DNA from: Pseudoalteromonas sp. DL-6
Lineage (GTDB): Bacteria; Pseudomonadota; Gammaproteobacteria; Enterobacterales; Alteromonadaceae
NCBI RefSeq assembly: GCF_004328665.1
Contig: NZ_CP019770.1
Coordinates: 744,001-808,000 of the forward strand
Length of the DNA: 64,000 bases
Reading direction: 5' to 3'
Both the position numbers and the translations under genes were made by a program. How positions within the stretch are numbered: position 1 is the first letter of the stretch; every line of letters begins with the position of its first letter. Shown here in pieces: positions 9,196 to 16,841 of the stretch. The notes under the pieces are model-generated. The model saw nothing but the letters and a program-made list of their open reading frames with translations, was not told the origin of the DNA and made no database searches.

Positions 9196-9594
9196 ATGAG
9201 TGAAACCCCTTTTATCTTAGCCCCAGAGCTACAAAAAGATTGTATTGAGCTGGCTGATTGGCCATTGTGTAAAGTATTGTTATTGAATGACAGTCAATAT
9301 CCATGGTTTGTATTAGTCCCAAGGGTTGCAGGCTTAAAAGAGATTATTGATTTAACTGAGCAGCAACAAATCACTTACTTACAAGAGTCGGCTAAGCTTA
9401 GTCATTTATTAATTGAAGTGTTTAATCCTGATAAGTTAAATGTTGCCGCGCTTGGTAATATGGTGCCGCAATTACACATTCATCATATAGCGCGCTTCAA
9501 AACAGATATTGCATGGCCTGCGCCTGTATGGGGTAAGTTTCCGAGTATCCCTTATACTAATGAGCAGATAGAGCAATTAAAAACGTATTTTTAA
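9196..9594 (+). CDS. HIT-domain nucleotide hydrolase family protein
   Basis: The 132-residue protein starts MSETPF, with AAGGATA as ribosome binding site; a longer in-frame reading from 9019 runs back through the divergent peptidase promoter and is rejected. The histidine-triad segment is GNMVPQLHIHHIARF followed by WPAPVWGKF, typical of the proteobacterial HIT group annotated as diadenosine tetraphosphate hydrolase-like. In this group the first position of the triad is glutamine (Q-L-H-I-H), as here. It should act on nucleoside phosphate conjugates in the cytosol; the substrate is not known. It is followed 30 nt later by a phosphatase-like gene. Confidence 0.85.
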   Translation: MSETPFILAPELQKDCIELADWPLCKVLLLNDSQYPWFVLVPRVAGLKEIIDLTEQQQITYLQESAKLSHLLIEVFNPDKLNVAALGNMVPQLHIHHIARFKTDIAWPAPVWGKFPSIPYTNEQIEQLKTYF

Positions 9595-9624
9595 AATTAG
9601 AATGAGTTACTTTGAGGGGATAGT

Positions 9625-10155
9625 ATGAAATTAATAAAACAACTTTGTGTCAGTGTATTTATGGCAGCTATTGCTGTTTCAACCGTAATAGCGAGTGAGC
9701 AGCCAGTCGCTATAGATGTGGTAAATAACGCCAACATTAAAAACTTTGCAGCACATAACAACTTGGTTTTTTCAGCAGCGCAACCGACTGATGAGCAGTT
9801 TAAGCAACTATCGCAAGCTAAGGTGAAGCACGTTATTAATTTACGTGCAGCAGATGAGCAAGACTGGGATGAAGGGGCATTAGTAAACTCTTTAGGAATG
9901 AATTACCACGCAATTGAGATTGCAGGTGCACAAGATGTTAACATCGATAATGCAAAACGATTAGCTAGCCTTTTAGAAGAACTTAAAGGTGAATCAGTGG
10001 TTGTTCATTGTGCGAGCAGTAATCGTGTTGGTGCGCTAATGGCTATTTCAGCCCATCAGCAAGGTGCTGATATTGAGTCTGCAATTGAAACAGGCAAGCA
10101 GTGGGGAATGGTAAGCCTAGAGCCGGTTGTTCGTAAAGTGATGAGTGATAAATAA
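9625..10155 (+). CDS. Exported DUF442 / beta-lactamase-hydrolase-like phosphatase
   Basis: A 176-residue protein with a signal peptide (MKLIKQLCVSVFMAAIAVST, cleavage near VIAS-E). The mature part has the fold pattern of the DUF442 tyrosine-phosphatase-like group: FSAAQPTDEQFKQL, VKHVINLRA, then the active-site loop HCASSNRVGA with C129 and R134 in the CX5R arrangement. The catalytic cysteine and arginine are intact, so phosphatase activity is plausible, but in the periplasm the substrate is unknown. A GAGGGG ribosome binding site precedes the ATG. It may be cotranscribed with the HIT gene and ends at a strong terminator. Confidence 0.8.
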   Translation: MKLIKQLCVSVFMAAIAVSTVIASEQPVAIDVVNNANIKNFAAHNNLVFSAAQPTDEQFKQLSQAKVKHVINLRAADEQDWDEGALVNSLGMNYHAIEIAGAQDVNIDNAKRLASLLEELKGESVVVHCASSNRVGALMAISAHQQGADIESAIETGKQWGMVSLEPVVRKVMSDK

Positions 10156-10164
10156 TCAGACAAT

Positions 10165-10194
10165 AAAAAAGCGTTACAGTGTAACGCTTTTTTT
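10165..10194. terminator. Bidirectional intrinsic terminator
   Basis: The stem GCGTTAC/GTAACGC has a 3-nt loop, six A on the left and seven T on the right. It serves the phosphatase gene and the converging lipoprotein peptidase gene. Confidence 0.88.
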
Positions 10195-10216
10195 ATGTGA
10201 ACTAATTTAGCTCATA

Positions 10217-11917
10217 TTAATTAAGGCCAAGCACATCTTTGCCTTGTTTGAAGGTCACATCTACAGGGATGTTCGCTTTGCTTAACTTTTCTAAATCTTT
10301 AGCAAGCTCCGCTTTAATATCGCCATGAGTGGCAATAAGTTGATCTACTTTTTCGTAATCACCATCACCTTGCAGGGTTAAAATAAGGCGTGATAACTTT
10401 GCCATAGCATCGCCCATTTTATCCATGTTGATGCTGTAAAGTCCGTCTTCATTTTTAGAGAAGGCACCTTCTTGAGCAAAAAAGTTAAAGCGGATCATAT
10501 TTGCTTTACCATGCGCACTTGAAGCACCAAAGCGCACTGAGCGGAAAATACCCGCCATAAAAGTGGTGTAGTAATCTTCTAATGTACCTTCGGTGATTTC
10601 ACCTTTTTTAAGTAACTGTTCAACCATGTATAAACCAAGAATATCGGCTTTGCCTTCTTCTAAAGCGCTAGCGTGCTCTTGAAGTGATTGGCGAACAGTA
10701 CCTTTACCCGTTAGGGTGTTTTTAATCCCTAAACCGTGAGCCACTTCATGGAACATGGTATTGGCAAAAAATGCATCAAAGGTAATGTGTTTGCGTTGCT
10801 CAGGTACAATTAACTGCTCTGAGATAGGCACTAAAATTTTATCAAACTTCGCACGCATTGCGTTTTTAAGCTGTAAACGACGTGTGCCTTTTTCTAGTTG
10901 TACTTGTTCATCATTGGGTAAGTTAATCGCAATGGTTTTACTGCCTGCATTTGAATGCCCAGCATAGTACACAACATCGTAGGCATTTAGATCAGCATCT
11001 GAGCCAGGTACTTCTTGCTTATACTTGCTATCTACAGGTAAACCTTTTTGTAGTTCAGGTAAAAACGCTGCAAATTTAGCTAGGCGCTCGCTCCACTTTA
11101 AATCTTTAATAAGAACATACGATTCATAAGCTGCGCGGTAACCAAATAATTGATCTTCGTAGTTTTCAATCGGGCCAATAACCACATCGATAGGGTTATT
11201 TTTCATATCCATCCACGCAAAGTCAGAGGCTTGAAAATCATCATTTTGGATTGCGTCAGCTCGTAAGTTTAGGTAGTTGGCGAATTCTTTGTCGTCGGCT
11301 AGTTTGCTGGCTTCTCTAAGCAACTCAGCAGCTTGAGCAAGCTCTACTGCATACTCTTCTGAATAAGGTGTGCTGTATAAATTACCTAATTCATCACGCT
11401 TAATCAGTGAGTAAAGGCCTGTTTTATCTTTTACATCAGCGTTATTAAGCTCTTCTTTGGTGATGTCTGCTGGGTAAAAGCCTGCACCAAGCGGCTTTTC
11501 TTTATAGCCTGATAAGAATACTTCATCGCCGTTTAAGCGATCCCATGGGCCGTAGTTAATATCGGCAAACTGACGTACTTTTTCATCATCTAATTGTGCT
11601 AAAAAGTCTTGTTTATTTTTACCAAATGCTTGCTTCCAGAATAAATCATCCATAATTTTTGAAGCATCAATAAGCTTAGCAACCATGGCTTTTTGATTGT
11701 CAGATAAGTGCGATAAATCACTTTGTAAACTAAAGTCGGTGTAAATGTCTAAGCGTTGACGGTCAATATTAACAAGTGTTGGGCCTGAAGGCGCTGTTGA
11801 AGCCGCTGGCGTAGAGTTTTGTGCTGTGTTGCTTGAAGAAGGTGCTTGCTCTGAGCAGGCACTAAGAAAAACAGCGCCAGAGAGCAATATCGCTTGGCTA
11901 ATTTTATTTAAGTTCAT
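10217..11917 (-). CDS. M49-like zinc dipeptidyl-peptidase lipoprotein
   Basis: A 566-residue protein with a lipoprotein signal (LSAC, lipid cysteine C21) and a low-complexity Ser/Ala/Pro linker to about residue 45, so probably anchored in the outer or inner membrane facing the periplasm. The zinc region is HEVAHG (390-395) with EEGKAD (420-425). Together with the all-alpha character and overall length this resembles bacterial M49 (dipeptidyl-peptidase III) proteins. Classical DPP III has HEXXGH with an extra residue; here the motif is the plain HEXXH form. It should be a metallopeptidase. Close relatives are sometimes labelled only as Zn-dependent hydrolase. It is monocistronic. Confidence 0.72.
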   Translation of the reverse strand: MNLNKISQAILLSGAVFLSACSEQAPSSSNTAQNSTPAASTAPSGPTLVNIDRQRLDIYTDFSLQSDLSHLSDNQKAMVAKLIDASKIMDDLFWKQAFGKNKQDFLAQLDDEKVRQFADINYGPWDRLNGDEVFLSGYKEKPLGAGFYPADITKEELNNADVKDKTGLYSLIKRDELGNLYSTPYSEEYAVELAQAAELLREASKLADDKEFANYLNLRADAIQNDDFQASDFAWMDMKNNPIDVVIGPIENYEDQLFGYRAAYESYVLIKDLKWSERLAKFAAFLPELQKGLPVDSKYKQEVPGSDADLNAYDVVYYAGHSNAGSKTIAINLPNDEQVQLEKGTRRLQLKNAMRAKFDKILVPISEQLIVPEQRKHITFDAFFANTMFHEVAHGLGIKNTLTGKGTVRQSLQEHASALEEGKADILGLYMVEQLLKKGEITEGTLEDYYTTFMAGIFRSVRFGASSAHGKANMIRFNFFAQEGAFSKNEDGLYSINMDKMGDAMAKLSRLILTLQGDGDYEKVDQLIATHGDIKAELAKDLEKLSKANIPVDVTFKQGKDVLGLN

Positions 11918-12071
11918 TATTTTGCCTATTTAAAAGTCAATTTTATAGCTGGTGTACTGTAAGTTAAGGTACTGAAAGCGTGTTAATCTGCCTTAGCATG
12001 TTCGCATTAAAGCAAAACACACTAGTAAATAGCAAGTATTAGACGTTAGAGCGCATAAATCAGGGGAGGAG

Positions 12072-12099
12072 GTGTAAATAATTGAATAATTATCTACAC
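12072..12099. promoter_or_regulatory. 28-bp near-perfect palindrome upstream of the HDOD gene
   Basis: The arms 12072-12083 (GTGTAAATAATT) and 12088-12099 (AATTATCTACAC) pair at 11 of 12 positions around a 4-nt centre. It is about 107 bp before the HDOD start. It could be an operator for a dimeric regulator; no T-run follows, so it is not a terminator. Confidence 0.35.
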
Positions 12100-12160
12100 G
12101 TTTCTTTACTTTGGGTATATGTTTAGTACTACATTAGCATTGAAATAATTAATAATATAA

Positions 12161-12185
12161 GACCTGCCGTAAAGCGAAGTAGGTC
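12161..12185 (+). promoter_or_regulatory. Leader hairpin before the HDOD gene
   Basis: GACCTGC (12161-12167) can pair with GTAGGTC (12179-12185), with one G-U pair. The hairpin ends about 8 nt before the AAAGGGA ribosome binding site. It may protect the 5' end or affect translation. Confidence 0.25.
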
Positions 12186-12205
12186 ATAAAGCAAAGGGAT
12201 AATTT

Positions 12206-13045
12206 ATGTCTACAGAAAATGCCTTACTCACTATTTTGGTTGATAGAATTAACAACGACACACTGGTGTTACCTACATTACCTGAAGTGGCGATTAAGGT
12301 TCGTCAAGCCGCTGACAACCCAGATGTAAATTTGATGCAAATGTCAGATGCAATAGCGCATGACCCTGCATTGTCTGCACGTATGATCAAAGTAGCAAAT
12401 AGTGCCATTATGGGGCGTGCTGTAAAAGTGTCTAATTTACATCAAGCGGTGACACGTATAGGGCTCAGACAAATAAAAAATATAGCCACGGCAATGGCAA
12501 TGGAGCAGCTGTTTGTATCCAACAATGAGCTAATAAAGGGCTATATGGGCAAAGCGTGGCATAAAACGCTGCATGTTGCTTCGCATTCTATTTCACTGAT
12601 GGAATTTTACTTAAAAAGAAATACCCATACCTCGCTTAACCGTGATGCCATTACTTTAGCTTCATTGGTTTATAATATTGGGGTATTACCAATTTTGACT
12701 GAGGCTGAGCGACACCCTGAAGTATTTGCTAATCCGAGCTTTTTAGCGCATGCAATTCAACGCTTAAGCGGTAAAATTGGCGGCTCAATTATGAAAGCAT
12801 GGGAATTCCCAGATGTGTTTGTAGAAGTTGCACAACATTGGGCCGATGTTAACTATCGCTCGACTGAGGTTAGCTATATCGATTTTATTCGTATCGGCGC
12901 AATCCTTGAAGGCACTTTACAAGTATCAGATAAATCTGCGGCGCTACAAACCTACATTGATAAAGGCATTATTCCTTCTTTAGAGATGTTAGAGAGTGAA
13001 GAGTATCTGCATTTGGTTGAAGACGTAAAAGAAATGTTCAGCTAA
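12206..13045 (+). CDS. HDOD-domain signalling protein
   Basis: A 279-residue single-domain protein. The HDOD pattern is clear: LPTLPEVAIKVRQAADNPD near residue 22, then SARMIKVANSA and LHQAVTRIGLRQIKNIA. HDOD proteins are metal-less relatives of HD phosphohydrolases that act in signalling, often linked to chemotaxis, cyclic-di-GMP or stress. No partner domain is attached. AAAGGGA precedes the ATG. The gene stands alone between the lipoprotein peptidase gene (divergent) and rdgC (convergent), with its own terminator. The 288-bp upstream region contains a palindrome and a leader hairpin. Its specific pathway cannot be read here. Confidence 0.88.
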   Translation: MSTENALLTILVDRINNDTLVLPTLPEVAIKVRQAADNPDVNLMQMSDAIAHDPALSARMIKVANSAIMGRAVKVSNLHQAVTRIGLRQIKNIATAMAMEQLFVSNNELIKGYMGKAWHKTLHVASHSISLMEFYLKRNTHTSLNRDAITLASLVYNIGVLPILTEAERHPEVFANPSFLAHAIQRLSGKIGGSIMKAWEFPDVFVEVAQHWADVNYRSTEVSYIDFIRIGAILEGTLQVSDKSAALQTYIDKGIIPSLEMLESEEYLHLVEDVKEMFS

Positions 13046-13058
13046 AATTTTGAATAAT

Positions 13059-13086
13059 AAAAAGCACGATTAGTATCGTGCTTTTT
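13059..13086. terminator. Bidirectional intrinsic terminator (HDOD gene / rdgC)
   Basis: The stem AAAAAGCACGAT/ATCGTGCTTTTT has a TAGT loop and lies between converging genes. Confidence 0.88.
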
Positions 13087-13112
13087 ATATGTGATGCTAT
13101 TTAATAAAGCTT

Positions 13113-14024
13113 TTACGCTAAATCGTCGGCATCACCTAAGCCTTGAGTAAGCTCTTCAAGAAGCTGCTTTATTTCCTCAGATGCAAGAATGAAGTCTGCG
13201 TCTAGCTTAACCGCCATATCTTCTTTTGGAATATCTGCATTTTCTTCTTTAAGTGTTTCACTGTAGCTTAAACGTTTAATTGAACCATCGTTTTGTAGCA
13301 TAAACTTAACGCGCTCTTGCCAATCAAGGGCAAGCTTAGTCACGCGTTTACCACTTTCAAGGTGCGATTTCACTTCGTCACACGATAAGTCATGGCCTTT
13401 AAGCTTAACTTGGGCACCACTGTCATCCGCTTCTTCAAGTTCAGCATCTGAGCCAATCGCAAAGCCCTCAGGTGTACTAAAGTTAGTAAGCCAGTCAGTT
13501 AAAAATACATCTAAATCATAGTTAGCAAACGCAGGAACAACCGGTAACGTGCCTAACGATTTACGTAATAACGCCAAAAGTTCTTCAGCTTTATTAAAGC
13601 TTGCACTATTAACTACAACCCAACCATTTTCTTGGTCTATGAACGCAAACTGTAGGCTCGACTTTTTAAATGCTTGTGGCAGTAGCGTGTGTAAGATGTT
13701 TTCTTTTAATTCATCTTTTTCTTTTTTCTTTACAGGGCGATTTTCTTCGGCTTCAATCTGATCTACTTTTTCAGCGACAAGCTCATTTATTACAGACGCG
13801 GGTAACACTTTCTCTTCACGCTTGGCACACACTAAAATACTTTTTTGTGAGAAGTGAGACAGCGTTTCACCATGCTTACCAAATGCTTTTGTCCAGCCAA
13901 ATGTTGCCAACTCTTGGCCAGTGCAGGGACGAAATAGATCTTGTTCTAACGCCTTATCAAAGTCTTCTTGAGAGTACGAAACGTCTTGTTTAAAGCGATA
14001 GCATATAAGGTTACTAAACCACAT
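13113..14024 (-). CDS. rdgC: Recombination-associated protein RdgC
   Basis: The product aligns along its length with E. coli RdgC: MWFSNLICYR at the start, ILVCAKREEKVLP, LHTLLPQAF, ALLRKSLGTLPVVP, VTKLALDWQERV and a LDADFIL segment near the end. RdgC is a ring-shaped, sequence-independent DNA-binding protein that limits RecA filament use. I start it at the ATG at 14024 (303 residues, equal to E. coli) because the family begins at MWF or MLWF; an ATG five codons earlier (14039) gives an extra MDHFP. Neither start has a strong ribosome binding site. It is monocistronic and converges with the HDOD gene. Confidence 0.95.
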   Translation of the reverse strand: MWFSNLICYRFKQDVSYSQEDFDKALEQDLFRPCTGQELATFGWTKAFGKHGETLSHFSQKSILVCAKREEKVLPASVINELVAEKVDQIEAEENRPVKKKEKDELKENILHTLLPQAFKKSSLQFAFIDQENGWVVVNSASFNKAEELLALLRKSLGTLPVVPAFANYDLDVFLTDWLTNFSTPEGFAIGSDAELEEADDSGAQVKLKGHDLSCDEVKSHLESGKRVTKLALDWQERVKFMLQNDGSIKRLSYSETLKEENADIPKEDMAVKLDADFILASEEIKQLLEELTQGLGDADDLA

Positions 14025-14097
14025 AGGGAAATGATCCATTTAAAAAATTTGTGCAATCATAGCAATAAAAGCCGCTTCTAGAAACGGCTGATTTTAC

Positions 14098-15864
14098 TTA
14101 GTCGAGTTTAAAAAGTGGCAGGGGGGATGACATGTTTTTAGGGAACGAAATTCGGTAATGTAATCCTTGGTTAGGTTCGCTACTGACTTCAATTTTGCCA
14201 TTGAGTGTTTGTTTTACAAGGTTAAAAATAATGTGAGCACCTAAGCCACTGCCACCTTCATCACGTTTTGTGGTAAAGAATGGGTCAAATAAACGCTTAA
14301 GTTGAGCTGGTTTCAAACCGATACCATTATCTTGGTAATTAATAACTAAGTCGTTTTCATCGGTGTTTACATCTATGGTAATTTGGCCGCTGTTTATATT
14401 TTCAAAGCCATGCACTAATGAATTCATAATTAAGTTAGTAAATATTTGGCTGATCACCCCTGCTGGTAAATTAATAATTAAATCATCCGGGCAATGTAGG
14501 CGAATGCTATGGGATGTTTTTTTAATCTGTGGATGTAAAGAACGTATAACTTCATTGATGTAATCCTTAAAGTTAATGGTTCTTAACGCCTCACTGGCTT
14601 GATCTACTGCAATTTGTTTAAAGCTGGTGATTAAGTCTGAGGCACGCTCTAAATTGTGAGAGAGTAGTTGAGCGCTTTGTGCTGCATCATGAATAAACCC
14701 TTCCAATGCAGAGGAAGACAGTGATTTATTCTTAAATGCGGTTTCTATTTCAGTTAAGCGCTCTTGCAAAAATGAAGTAGCAGTTACGCCAATACCAATA
14801 GGGGTATTAATTTCATGAGTGATACCTGCTACTAAACCGCCTAATACCGCCATTTTTTCTGAGCCAACCAGTTGCTCTTGCGCAAAGCTTAGTTCATCGA
14901 GCGAGTTCTGTAGCTGAGTTTGCTTACTTAGCAGTTCTTGCTCAGTTTGCTTTCGTAAGTCAACTTCTTCAGTTAATACCGCTTTTTGGCGCTCGAGTTC
15001 ATATTTTTGTTGCTGTAAATCGATCATTGCTTGGCTTAAGTTTGATGTTTTACGCGCAACATCTTGTTCAAGCTGCAAATTTTGTTGATCTAGTTTTTGA
15101 TTACTTTCGATTAGGTCATGCTGAGTTTGTTTTAACTCTTTTTTATACTCAACAACTTTAGAAATCAGATTGTTAAAAGAGCGCTCCATTACCTTTAGCT
15201 CGTTATTTTCATCGGTAACGACTTTAACGTGCTGGCCATCGAGCTCTTCTAATTCAAGGTATTCAATTTGCTCAGTGAGTTGTGTGAGCGGCTCGGTTAG
15301 TAGCTTTCTAAATGCGATCAAAAATAAGATGATTAAAAAGGTGGTTTTAATCATGGCGTTGCCAATTAAAAAGTAAATAGAGAGCATAATGCGGCTGAAA
15401 ATTACGTCCCGGCTAGAAAATAAAGTCACATCGCCCACTTGGGTGGCACGGCCTGAAAACTCAAAAATAAGCGGAAATGTATAGCCAAATAAACCAGCCT
15501 TGGTGTCTTCTACAATCACATCTTCTTGAACAAGCTGCTGGCTGTATAGGTTGTGAATGTTTAACGCTCGGCCTAGTTGCGAAATAATAGCGCCATTATC
15601 ATCGCGAATAATAACCCCTTCAACCATAGGAATATCAAGCAACCCCTCTGCAGTTGTGGTGGTTTGCTTTATATTTAGCTCCCAAATTGCTCGGGTTAGA
15701 CTTCTACCAAATGTTTTTTGTAGTGTGCCGAGCTCATCGCGTATGTAATCTTTGGTATTAACATACTCTGCGAAGATTTGTCCGCAGGTCACCACAAAAG
15801 TCAGTATAAAATAAACTGATAAAACCCGTGTGAGTAACTTTGTTGAAAGACTTTTTTGCGGCAT
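14098..15864 (-). CDS. Membrane sensor histidine kinase
   Basis: A 588-residue kinase. Parts in order: membrane helix about 8-28; periplasmic region about 30-155; second helix about 160-185; HAMP-like segment about 185-245; a long glutamine-rich coiled coil about 240-335; HisKA with the phospho-acceptor H350 in GITHEINTPIG; and an ATPase domain with N, G1 (QDNGIGL) and G2 (GSGLGAHII) boxes. There is no receiver domain, so it needs a separate response regulator. The single-domain regulator divergently encoded 378 bp away is the natural candidate. The input signal is unknown; the periplasmic part does not show a clear known fold to me. Confidence 0.9.
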   Translation of the reverse strand: MPQKSLSTKLLTRVLSVYFILTFVVTCGQIFAEYVNTKDYIRDELGTLQKTFGRSLTRAIWELNIKQTTTTAEGLLDIPMVEGVIIRDDNGAIISQLGRALNIHNLYSQQLVQEDVIVEDTKAGLFGYTFPLIFEFSGRATQVGDVTLFSSRDVIFSRIMLSIYFLIGNAMIKTTFLIILFLIAFRKLLTEPLTQLTEQIEYLELEELDGQHVKVVTDENNELKVMERSFNNLISKVVEYKKELKQTQHDLIESNQKLDQQNLQLEQDVARKTSNLSQAMIDLQQQKYELERQKAVLTEEVDLRKQTEQELLSKQTQLQNSLDELSFAQEQLVGSEKMAVLGGLVAGITHEINTPIGIGVTATSFLQERLTEIETAFKNKSLSSSALEGFIHDAAQSAQLLSHNLERASDLITSFKQIAVDQASEALRTINFKDYINEVIRSLHPQIKKTSHSIRLHCPDDLIINLPAGVISQIFTNLIMNSLVHGFENINSGQITIDVNTDENDLVINYQDNGIGLKPAQLKRLFDPFFTTKRDEGGSGLGAHIIFNLVKQTLNGKIEVSSEPNQGLHYRISFPKNMSSPLPLFKLD

Positions 15865-16242
15865 GAGGGACTTGTATTTCCTTTAATTATTCAGCTATTG
15901 GTGTACGCTTATAAACATTAGTTAATAAATCATTAAAAATAAACATATATTTTATTATATTGTTATTTTGCGCTCTTAAATAAGCATTACCCTGTAAACT
16001 TAACAATTGTACTCCTATCCAAGTGTAGTGTGTTTAGCTAGTTTGTTTGTAAATTAGGAGGGGGATTTTGCTAATTTGTATTGTGCACTCATGCATTTTA
16101 TTGATAACGTTAATAAAAGCTATAGTAAATAACCTGCTCGCTACTTATATTGGTTATATTTTTGACTTTTTACTGACTGAGCAAGTAAATTAATTTTAAA
16201 GTGGGTTTAGGTGTTTTATATGAGTTTAATTAAATAGTCATT
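15865..16242. other. AT-rich divergent intergenic region (378 bp)
   Basis: This region separates the kinase and response-regulator starts. It is very A+T-rich, with an ATATATTTTATTATATTG tract at about 15945. It should hold promoters for both genes, but no convincing -35/-10 pair stands out. The one notable element is an AGGAGGGGG sequence at 16056-16064 with a 41-codon frame after it. Confidence 0.5.
16068..16193 (+). CDS. Possible 41-residue hydrophobic small protein (TTG start)
   Basis: The frame starts at TTG 16068, four bases after a very strong ribosome binding site (AGGAGGGGG, 16056-16064). It would encode a hydrophobic peptide (MLICIVHSCILLITLIKAIV, then NNLLATYIGYIFDF and LLTEQVN), consistent with one or two membrane passes. 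No family is recognised. The strong Shine-Dalgarno sequence is the main support; the TTG start and short length are against it. It precedes the response regulator by 49 nt on the same strand and could be cotranscribed with it. Confidence 0.28.
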   Translation: MLICIVHSCILLITLIKAIVNNLLATYIGYIFDFLLTEQVN

Positions 16243-16611
16243 ATGGTGCGTTTTTCTATTTTAGTCTGTGATGACTCAACCGTTGCCCGTAAGCAAGTGA
16301 TCCGTTGTTTAAACGAGTGCATTGATGCCGATATTCAACAGGCTACAAACGGTAAAGAGGCCTTGGAGCAATTGCATCATGGGCAGTTTGATCTTGTGTG
16401 TCTTGATTTAACCATGCCTGAGGTTGATGGCATTGCAGTGCTTGAGCAAGTTAAAGCAAATAAAATAGAATCTTATGTATTGGTAATTTCTGCTGACATT
16501 CAACAAAAAATGCGAGAGCGAGTAGCGCAACTTGGCGCAATCGATTTTATTCATAAACCGATTAATAAAACACAACTTAACGAAGTTTTGCATAAGTTTG
16601 GCATTTATTAA
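16243..16611 (+). CDS. Single-domain (CheY-like) response regulator
   Basis: A 122-residue receiver domain with nothing attached. The phosphorylation set is complete: acidic pocket D10/D11, phospho-acceptor D55 (LVCLDLTMPEVDG), switch S83 and K105 (DFIHKPINKT). With no DNA-binding or enzymatic domain, it must act by protein contact, as CheY does, or as a phosphorelay shuttle. The divergent neighbour is a histidine kinase without a receiver domain, so the two probably form a pair. The start has no strong ribosome binding site. It ends about 80 nt before the threonine leader. Confidence 0.88.
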   Translation: MVRFSILVCDDSTVARKQVIRCLNECIDADIQQATNGKEALEQLHHGQFDLVCLDLTMPEVDGIAVLEQVKANKIESYVLVISADIQQKMRERVAQLGAIDFIHKPINKTQLNEVLHKFGIY

Positions 16612-16692
16612 TAAAATTCATGATGAAAAAGACTGTTTTATCTTCTAATTTAGGGTTGACAGAATAGCCTTTGTTAAGGCAGTCTTAAGCTT

Positions 16693-16752
16693 ATGAAAAC
16701 ATTTAGTCTTGTAACGACCATTATTATTACAACCACCATTCTTACTGGATAG
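16693..16752 (+). CDS. thrL: Threonine operon leader peptide
   Basis: A 19-codon frame encoding MKTFSLVTTIIITTTILTG. It has seven threonine and four isoleucine codons, seven of the threonine/isoleucine codons in an unbroken run (8-16 contains only T and I). It lies 25 nt before the attenuator hairpin and 90 nt before thrA. As in E. coli thrL, ribosome stalling for lack of charged threonyl- or isoleucyl-tRNA should favour an antiterminator and let transcription continue into thrABC. A TTGACA hexamer at 16656-16661 is a likely -35 box, though a well-spaced -10 is not obvious. Confidence 0.9.
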   Translation: MKTFSLVTTIIITTTILTG

Positions 16753-16777
16753 TGGCATAGGTCGGTGCAACAAATTT

Positions 16778-16813
16778 AAAGGCCTGTGTTCACTTAGAAC
16801 ACAGGCCTTTTTT
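16778..16813 (+). terminator. thr attenuator
   Basis: The 14-bp stem AAAGGCCTGTGTTC/GAACACAGGCCTTT with a 5-nt loop runs into six T. It sits between the leader peptide stop and thrA, so it is the regulated terminator of the operon. Confidence 0.92.
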
Positions 16814-16841
16814 CGTTTTATGGAATGAGGAAACATAAAAA

